From positions 85,001-149,000 of the forward strand of contig WBZZ01006422.1 of NCBI GenBank assembly GCA_019918135.1: a stretch of DNA of 64,000 bases, given 5' to 3'. Positions 47,418 through 53,917 of the stretch are shown piece after piece. Under the pieces are notes generated by a model. The model was not told the DNA's origin and did not search any database. It saw only the letters and a list, made by a program, of their open reading frames with translations. Source of the DNA: Paulinella micropora (Eukaryota > Cercozoa > Imbricatea > Euglyphida > Paulinellidae). Positions within the stretch are counted from its first letter, which is position 1. Each line of letters starts with the position of its first letter. The position numbers and the translations under genes are program-made.

Positions 47418-50345
47418 TTACAATTTTTGATATCCATACGGGATACTATCATTTTCGTTGATAAACTCCCGTCCGCACCATCTTGTTTTATTAACTACTT
47501 TTACAACATTCTTTTGGTGTTGTATGCTAAAGTGTTCAATATGTTGTTGTTTGCTGTTTCTGGTAGTATGTATTTTCTTCATTATAAAGTCTCTGGTATT
47601 AGTTAAACTTTCACCCTTATCCATTAATTCATAAGCGGTTGGATTTAACTTTTTCAAATCTAAACCTTTTCCTCTAAAGTGGAAATGAGTTTTACCTTTT
47701 TCTTCTCCTTTCTTTACATACTCCAACATATACAATTTTGGTGCTACCCATATTCCCCTTATTATTTTACAATCTGTTCCAAGGTCGTCATCCATTCCGC
47801 CGATTGATTTATCTCTAAATCTTTTAATCCGTTCAATGTTTCTTACATGGCTTTGAATGCTGTCTGTATCCGTGTAATAATAATCTCTGTCGGGTTCGTT
47901 GTCTGGGTTGGCTTCTGTCATATACTTATACATAATTCGTCTGCTGTATGCTAGGATAAATGCTCCGTAATGAGTTGGTTTTGTAATTTTTTCTTCTTTT
48001 TCTTGCTCATCTCTTGGAATACCACTTATTAACCATAATTCACCATCAGCCTCTTCAAACTTTTCAATATCGGTTATCACGTGTTTAGCCCAGAATTTCC
48101 AATACTCGTGATTTTTTGATATGTATTTACTTACAGAGTTTATCGGTCTTTGAATTGTCTTTCCGTATAAAGCATTCATAAATAACTTTGCTAATAAATA
48201 CTGCGGTGTGCCTTTCTTTGAATTTTGTTTTTTCTTGAATAAGTCAGAAATATATTCTTTAAATACAGGTTCGGCTTCTTCAGTGTAATATCCACGAATG
48301 ATTTTGACTTGGTAGCCAAGTTCAATCATATCTTCAATATCTATTGAAGTTAGCCATTGGTCTTTCATATCTCTTAACTCCCACTTTAAACACCCCTTAC
48401 TATCTCTGTATGGAACCCGCGGGTGTAATAGATTTTTTGGAGATATGTAATCAACATTATATATCCCGAGTTTGCCTTTCATTTCTCCTACACATTCCTT
48501 TATTTCACCAGTCATAAATAGTTCAAGCATCGCCGTTGGATAAAGACTTACTACATCAGCATCAATAAGATAATCTACAACCTCATCAAAGCCAATTTCT
48601 CCATTCATATATTTTTGATATTGCTCCGAAATAAATCGTCTTTTGCTTGGATAAGTTCTAGCACCATATACCGCCCTTCTAAAATCTTTTTCTTGTTTTA
48701 AATTCGGTAGTTGAATAACATATTTACCATCTATCTTCTTTTTCCATAAATTCCAAGTTAGAGACGAAGTAGATATATAAGCAGTTAAGTTAATTTTATG
48801 TTCTTCATATATTTGATTGTTTAGTTTGTCGTGTAGTTCCTTTAGCCCCATAACATCTTTTTCTAAGTATGTTAGACATTCCTTTTTCGTTTCATCATCC
48901 ATCTCTTCCCATCGTTTCGCCTTGTCATGGTCAAAGTCGCCTTTTAACACATTACATCCAAGAGTTTCAAGGTTCTTTTTTAGACTTCCCTCAGTGTGCT
49001 TACATAAATCCCAGAATTTTATATTTTTGTATTCTAATGAAATAATAGCACCATTGTTCATAAGAGTTGAATTTTTTATTCTTCTTTTGATAAATTCTTT
49101 CTGTAATGAGTAATGGTCAAACTTACTTCCGTTAAAAGCATTAACATATAATTTCGCTTTCGGTTTTCTTTCTGCTAACTCCTCCGCATATTTGAAAATT
49201 ATATCAAGTAATTTAGGAATACATTCATCACCTGCTACATATTTAAAGCCGATATCTGAAATGGTATAGCCTGCTATGTATGGTGTGTGTAATTCGTATT
49301 CATTTGTAAAAGTCTCTAAGTCATAATGAAATACTTCATCTTGATTATTATACTTAGCCTCTTCAAAAGTAGTTAATAAAGACCTCACTTGATTTTCTTT
49401 CTTTCTGAGTTTCGCTCTTACATATGAAATTCTTTTATTATTACATTTATGATTATTATAATACTCTTTATAACAATCTGGACACTTATTTTTGTTTCTT
49501 TTTATGAAACTTATGTAATGTCCTTTGAGTAGATAACAAAGCACATCTGTGGTTATTAAAGGGTCTTCAAAATTTTTGAATGTCTCTTTGCTTGTTGCAT
49601 CAGTCAATTCAAAATACTTACCATCAATACAATATTTTTTTAAGATTTCATATCCTATTGAAAGTGGTATATATGAATTATGTTCAAGTTTGAATTCCTG
49701 TCTAATATCATTACATACTTTTTTATTGAGTTTTGATTTACCTTTCAAAGGTAGATTTAATATATCCTTAACAACATAGAAGAAACAATTATTATCCTTA
49801 CTCCTTGGATTAATATGTATTCCTTCCACCGTTTTATTTTTCAAGTCTTTACCTGAAGAATTACAACCGCCTCCGTCTTCTTGAATGATTTGAATAGTTA
49901 TATGTTGAATAATTCTTTCATATCCATTCGCACTGGCTTCAAGATTTTGTTCGTTGTATAGATATATATCACGAAACAACTCATCAATGTCTTTTAACTT
50001 AACTGAGTTAAAAGTTTTCCACTTGTAAAACTTACTATCATCGGCATCTGTTATATACCCAAACTTGACATGAAGGCTTGCTTCGTTTGTCAGACCTCTA
50101 TTTTTAGCATCCTTAACTGCTCTCATGATTAATATTTCAATCGTATCCATATCATAGAAGTTAATGTCAAGGTCTTTTGAAGGGTATGTATATCCATTTA
50201 TACCTCTGTTTTTTATCGGTCTTAGTTCTACTAGTTTTACCTCGCGCTTCTTCGCTTCCTGTGTCTTAGTTTCCCTTAAGTTCGCCCTTACCTTTGCTAG
50301 TTCTACATTTTCCTTCGTTGGTCTGGGTGGTAAAGGTGGTGGCAT
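47418..50345 (-). CDS. Protein-primed family B DNA polymerase with OTU-like N-terminal domain
   Basis: 975 codons. Exonuclease motifs: YDLETFTNEY (about 340), NAFNGSKFDHYS and YLEKDVMGLKEL. Polymerase motif A is DADVVSLYPTAM (about 595), motif B KLFMNALYGKT (about 722) and motif C YYTDTDSI (about 822). This is the replicative polymerase of Polintons, primed by a terminal protein. The N-terminal 330 residues hold SKDNNCFFYVVKDIL (about 185) and GHYISFIKR (about 277), an OTU-type Cys/His pair by appearance. A CPDCYKEYYNNHKC zinc site follows just before the exonuclease domain. The frame is intact. Confidence 0.92.
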   Translation of the reverse strand: MPPPLPPRPTKENVELAKVRANLRETKTQEAKKREVKLVELRPIKNRGINGYTYPSKDLDINFYDMDTIEILIMRAVKDAKNRGLTNEASLHVKFGYITDADDSKFYKWKTFNSVKLKDIDELFRDIYLYNEQNLEASANGYERIIQHITIQIIQEDGGGCNSSGKDLKNKTVEGIHINPRSKDNNCFFYVVKDILNLPLKGKSKLNKKVCNDIRQEFKLEHNSYIPLSIGYEILKKYCIDGKYFELTDATSKETFKNFEDPLITTDVLCYLLKGHYISFIKRNKNKCPDCYKEYYNNHKCNNKRISYVRAKLRKKENQVRSLLTTFEEAKYNNQDEVFHYDLETFTNEYELHTPYIAGYTISDIGFKYVAGDECIPKLLDIIFKYAEELAERKPKAKLYVNAFNGSKFDHYSLQKEFIKRRIKNSTLMNNGAIISLEYKNIKFWDLCKHTEGSLKKNLETLGCNVLKGDFDHDKAKRWEEMDDETKKECLTYLEKDVMGLKELHDKLNNQIYEEHKINLTAYISTSSLTWNLWKKKIDGKYVIQLPNLKQEKDFRRAVYGARTYPSKRRFISEQYQKYMNGEIGFDEVVDYLIDADVVSLYPTAMLELFMTGEIKECVGEMKGKLGIYNVDYISPKNLLHPRVPYRDSKGCLKWELRDMKDQWLTSIDIEDMIELGYQVKIIRGYYTEEAEPVFKEYISDLFKKKQNSKKGTPQYLLAKLFMNALYGKTIQRPINSVSKYISKNHEYWKFWAKHVITDIEKFEEADGELWLISGIPRDEQEKEEKITKPTHYGAFILAYSRRIMYKYMTEANPDNEPDRDYYYTDTDSIQSHVRNIERIKRFRDKSIGGMDDDLGTDCKIIRGIWVAPKLYMLEYVKKGEEKGKTHFHFRGKGLDLKKLNPTAYELMDKGESLTNTRDFIMKKIHTTRNSKQQHIEHFSIQHQKNVVKVVNKTRWCGREFINENDSIPYGYQKL

Positions 50346-50441
50346 ACTTTTTATATTAATACAGATATAAAAATTATAAAAAATAATAATAAATTATCTG
50401 TTATATTTATATATAATAATATCTTATATTTAATATATAAT

Positions 50442-50663
50442 TCATTTCATTGCCTCCTCCATTCTTTTCAACTTAAGTAATGCTTGCTTTACTTCATCTC
50501 TTTTTTTCTTTCTCCTTTCCGCTATTATTGCTTTATTCTGGTTGTAATACTCCATTGACTTCTGTCTATGTCTTTCTGGATCTTTTTGTATAAATTCCCT
50601 CGCCTTTCTCCGTAAGGCTTCCTTCTTCTCTTCTGGTGTTTTATATATCGGTTTTCTGCCCAT
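50442..50663 (-). CDS. Small basic helical protein
   Basis: 73 codons, Lys/Arg/Glu-rich: MGRKPIYKTPEEKKEALRRK, then a repeat-like YYNQNKAIIAERRKKKRDE, as in the linker regions of the GIY-YIG proteins. The start has a TATATATACAAAG-ATG context. A DNA-binding role is likely from composition only. Confidence 0.6.
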   Translation of the reverse strand: MGRKPIYKTPEEKKEALRRKAREFIQKDPERHRQKSMEYYNQNKAIIAERRKKKRDEVKQALLKLKRMEEAMK

Positions 50664-50711
50664 CTTTGTATATATAATAAAAAAATAATCTTTAATATAT
50701 AAAATTAATTA

Positions 50712-50990
50712 TCAAGGGATAGTAATTTCAATTCCATAATGTTTTCCTGCCCCTCCTCCATAGATTGAATAATATACTTGTTTCCTTCCTTTAATCTTTA
50801 GAGTTTCTGCTAAGTGCTTGCTGATATATCCGAGTTGCTTTCCGCTCTCTGTTTCAACCTTTATCGCATTTTTATCAAATTTGTTTTCTGGCTCGTGTTG
50901 AATAAAAACTTTTTCACTATTTTTTTGGAGATAAGAAATATTATTTTGTCTCCCATCAAATGAAACACCCACAACTCTGGTCGTTGTCAT
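50712..50990 (-). CDS. HIRAN-domain protein
   Basis: 92 codons, almost entirely one HIRAN domain: RVVGVSFDGRQNNISYLQ, then HEPENKFDKNAIKVETESGK and LGYISKHLAETL. HIRAN domains bind 3' single-stranded DNA ends, for example in the fork-remodelling helicase HLTF. A stand-alone copy next to PolB suggests handling of DNA ends or damaged forks. The frame is complete. Confidence 0.85.
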   Translation of the reverse strand: MTTTRVVGVSFDGRQNNISYLQKNSEKVFIQHEPENKFDKNAIKVETESGKQLGYISKHLAETLKIKGRKQVYYSIYGGGAGKHYGIEITIP

Positions 50991-51033
50991 ATTATTGAAA
51001 CTTTTATAAAAAGTTTCACAAAAACCCTTTGCT

Positions 51034-51054
51034 CAAAGATTTTCAAAATCTTTG
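51034..51054. terminator. Hairpin between the two rightmost viral genes
   Basis: CAAAGATTTT-C-AAAATCTTTG, 10-bp perfect arms, 36 bases downstream of the leftward gene that ends at 51090. The outer pair is C-G here and G-C in the copy at 40273, a compensating change. A second hairpin (GAAACTTTT...AAAAGTTTC) lies next to it at about 50997-51017. Confidence 0.6.
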
Positions 51055-51089
51055 TATATAGATATAAATAATATTTGTTTAAAATAAAA

Positions 51090-51548
51090 TTAATTATTTG
51101 TTTTTTTATTTTCGTAATATCTTTCTATGTCATCGTTTCTGTATGTTATACGAGTAAATTTATGTCCTCCTAACATAATTTCTTCTTTCTCCGCAAAGAA
51201 ATCTCTATGTGATTGGCTTTTCTCGTGTGTGTATTTGCTATATATTTTTATAGTTTTACCACATACACAGGTATATTTTTCTTTAATTTTTTCTTTTCTC
51301 CATTCTGACTTCTTTTGCTTCGCTAATTGGTTGTAATCTGTATTTTTATTATCTTCTTCGTATTTTGATAATACTTCCTTTTCGTAAAACTCCCTTGCTT
51401 GCTTTTCTACTTCTTCCTTCGTTTTCTTTTTTCCTATGTAAAATACTTTTCTTTTTTGTTCGCCATTTTCTCTCCATCTAACATCAATTTCATTCTTCTT
51501 AATACATACTCCACCTTTTGAAACTTTTCTGATTGTTCTCTCACTCAT
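51090..51548 (-). CDS. AP2-like DNA-binding protein with CxCG...H zinc motif
   Basis: 152 codons. Residues about 5-60 (KGGVCIKKNEIDVRWRENGE, then VFYIGKKKTKEEVEKQAREF) have the three-strand-plus-helix pattern of AP2/ERF-type DNA-binding domains. The C-terminal part has YTCVCGKTIKIYSKYTHEKS and a further His, matching the tail motif of both GIY-YIG proteins. It is the first gene of the leftward block, next to the right terminal repeat. A regulator or repeat-binding role is inferred. Confidence 0.6.
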   Translation of the reverse strand: MSERTIRKVSKGGVCIKKNEIDVRWRENGEQKRKVFYIGKKKTKEEVEKQAREFYEKEVLSKYEEDNKNTDYNQLAKQKKSEWRKEKIKEKYTCVCGKTIKIYSKYTHEKSQSHRDFFAEKEEIMLGGHKFTRITYRNDDIERYYENKKTNN

Positions 51549-51602
51549 TCTATATTATGTCAGTTTTTTTTCTTTTAAATAATAAATAAAAATATGACAT
51601 AT

Positions 51603-51753
51603 GTTTTCTTGTAGTGTGCTATATAAGGCTATTTGGTTGTTTTTGCTTCTTTGTATTTATTTTACTGGAAATACATAGGAGGGGGTGCCACAACCCAGAG
51701 GGTGGCGAGAATTTGCAAAAATTCTCGACACGGTCTGGGTTATCATCTACTAC
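51603..51753 (-). repeat. Right terminal inverted repeat of the Polinton
   Basis: Inverted partner of 31322-31472, including the nested palindrome. It is followed by the right copy of the target duplication (ACTCTA at 51752-51757, or TCTA at 51754-51757). Confidence 0.9.
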
Positions 51754-51754
51754 T

Positions 51755-53374
51755 CTAATGGTTATTACGGTGCCGGTTCCGGTGAGGGATGCCAACAAGG
51801 CTCCTCGGTTTATTGAATCGCGTCTGGCAGACATTCAGAAGCATTTAAAGCTGGGGGCTGTCAAGCTTGTTCGCAAGCAAGACGTACCGAAGGCACACGG
51901 ATCATCGGAGTGCGTTTTGCTGACTTAGTTTGAGGGGGAGGAGTGTAATACTATTGAACAAAAATCTAGAGTAGCAGCGAAAGGTTTCATGCAACGAAAA
52001 GGGATCGATTGTGGTGACGTTGTCATACCGACGCCGGATGAGCTGGCGATTCGCACTATCTTCGCCTTAGCTACTCTTCAGCGTGTGTTCTTGGAGGCGG
52101 GAGATGATGAGTCTGCTTTCTTGAAAGCTAAGCGTGATACTCCTGTATATTTACGTATGCCGGTGGACTACATTCCCAAGGATCACTACTTCGAAGCCTG
52201 GGCGGGAGTTAATGGCCTGCGTGACTCTGGGCACCTTTATCATACACGTTGTGTCCTGCCCTTTTATGCCAGTGTTGGATTGAAGCCGAACCCCTATGAT
52301 CAATGCCACTTCATGAAGGTGGACACTGCAACGAAGCGTACAGTGTTGGCTATTACACATGTAGATGACTATGCCTTGGCTCCGCCCAGTGACGACTACT
52401 CCAATTGGTTCTGGGGCCGGCTGCGTGAGCGGCAGGGTACGATCAAGGTGAGCAAGCCAATGAAAGTCTTGTTGGGACGTGAGGTCTGGCAATACGTGGA
52501 TGACAAGGGGGTATTCCATACCCATGTTACGGTGAGGGACTATATTAATATGGATTTTATCCGTAAGTACCCAAGGGCGGATGGGAAGCCGTGGACGCCG
52601 GTGGCTGTGCCTTGGTTACCTTCGACGGGGGCGCCGACTCGTCCTTCGGAGTTCGAACGGTACTCACCAATGAAAATTTGTGGCGATTTGGGCTGGGTTC
52701 GTTGCGTCCTGTGGGAGATCGTTGCGCCTCTTTCGCACCTAGCGGAAATGCAATCCAAACCTGCTGAGTTTAATTATGCAGCTGCTGAGCAGCTTTTCCG
52801 CTATATAATTGGTCAGTCTGAGCAAGGCTTGCATTATACCTCAGACTGCAACCGTAATTTGCTTTGTTTGGCCGACGCGTCGTTCGCCATCGAGCCTGAA
52901 CGTAGATCGAGGTCGGGGGAGATGGTGGTACTTGCGAATGGAGTTATCGACTCTGATACCAGCAAGTTACGTCAAATTGCGACCTCGACTAACGAGGCGG
53001 AATCAAGGGGTCTATTTCGTACCATCCAGCGAGTGATTTGCATCCATAACTTACTAACACAGATTCCGGTTCACAAGGATAATGAGCTGTTACGTGGCTT
53101 CATGACGGAGACTCCTGTGATCGCCGTTGATAACGCTGCGACTGTATTGGGGGCGAATAATAATATCTTTACAAGACGTCAGCGTCACTTGGAAGTCCAG
53201 ATGGCGTACATCAATGAGGCCGTTCGAGAGGGAAAAGTTAGAGTGGTATCCACTGATGACCCGAATAACATGGCAGACCTGAATACAAAGCCTGTGGGAA
53301 AGCATCCTTTCGAGCGGAAGCGTGACCAGATTCGCAACGGGACATTCTCAACTGACTTTGCTAAGAAGAGTTAG
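51755..53374 (+). pseudogene. Copia reverse transcriptase and RNase H
   Basis: The frame resumes after the Polinton with LMVITVPVPVRDANKAPRF. It has one in-frame TAG at 51926-51928, then runs open to 53374. RT signs: SRVAAKGFMQRKGID, ESAFLKAKRDTPVYLRMP and the catalytic ITHVDDYALA. RNase H signs: LLCLADASFAIEP, STNEAESRGL, VIAVDNAATVLGANN, and the Copia tail TRRQRHLEVQMAYINEAV with NMADLNTKPV. Only the TAG and the Polinton interrupt it, so it is better kept than the 5' half. A purine tract AAGGGGGAG (about 53606-53614) follows before the LTR. Confidence 0.85.
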
Positions 53375-53614
53375 TCTATCACTATCTCTATCTCTGTCTC
53401 TCTCTGACTTGTGGCAATTATGTAATAGGATCACTTTCATAAGTTATCGACTATTACACAGTTGCCGGTAACATTGTAAGTTCTAACTTCTTGTTAATGT
53501 TACTTCCCAATCATGTTCAAGTTATTTTATAACTAAGTACAAGTTGCTCTCTCAGTCTTTCATGAGATAGTTGTTACTAATATTACTTTTCATACTTCCT
53601 GATTTAAGGGGGAG
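53375..53614 (+). other. Copia 3' untranslated region with polypurine tract
   Basis: (TCTC)n-like run after the stop, T-rich sequence, then TTTAAGGGGGAG next to the 3' LTR. This is the primer site for plus-strand synthesis. Confidence 0.65.
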
Positions 53615-53916
53615 CTGAGAGTATTGACATACCATTAGTTAGTAAATCAGTCATATTAATCACTAGGCCGGTCAGCCGGTAGTTACTAATTGGCATTCAG
53701 TGCCTGATGAACGGAATGTTGACCATATTATTAGGTGTTCATACCATAATCAGTATAAGTATAAGTCATATATTGTTTTATTGTTAGTCTTGCGATTACC
53801 TCCATCTAATCTTGTTATTATTACCATTAAAGTTATTCAGTTCTCGCATTTCAGTAGAACCACAAAGTGTCCTTGAAAGTTACGTCCGGTATTATATAGA
53901 TTGTTACATCTATCAG
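53615..53916 (+). repeat. 3' LTR of the Copia element
   Basis: Partner of 25373-25674 with one noticed difference. It is followed by the second GGTGG copy at 53917-53921, after which the Gypsy coding frame resumes. Confidence 0.9.
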
Positions 53917-53917
53917 G

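Larger units (their letters stand above)
31322..51753. mobile_element. Polinton/Maverick-type endogenous virus (20.4 kb)
   Basis: 151-bp terminal inverted repeats, a 4- to 6-bp target duplication, and a full Polinton gene set: DDE integrase, protein-primed PolB, A32-like ATPase, adenain-like protease, minor and major capsid proteins. It adds a large fibre, two GIY-YIG nucleases and a HIRAN protein. The composition is far more AT-rich than the retroelements around it. Only one gene (45182-46419) is clearly damaged and another (46452-46951) may be. The host range and whether it forms particles are unknown. Confidence 0.92.
25373..53916 (+). mobile_element. Ty1/Copia retrotransposon, interrupted by a Polinton
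   Basis: 302-bp LTRs and a GGTGG target duplication. The polyprotein order is Gag, Cys/His-rich region, MYND finger, protease, integrase, then RT and RNase H. Integrase before RT is diagnostic of Copia. The coding region is split between integrase and RT by a 20.4-kb virus-like element. Removing the Copia element with one GGTGG rejoins the surrounding Gypsy frame (...DRDKV to GPRTQ...). Near-identical LTRs suggest a recent insertion, yet the frame is shifted at several places. Confidence 0.85.

Noticed and set aside
31322..51753. Virophage (Lavidaviridae) identity for the integrated element
   Set aside because: The gene set (PolB plus rve integrase, ATPase, protease, capsids, about 20 kb with terminal repeats) overlaps with mavirus, but the large protein-primed PolB and overall layout fit Polinton/Maverick at least as well. 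A capsid phylogeny would be needed to argue otherwise.
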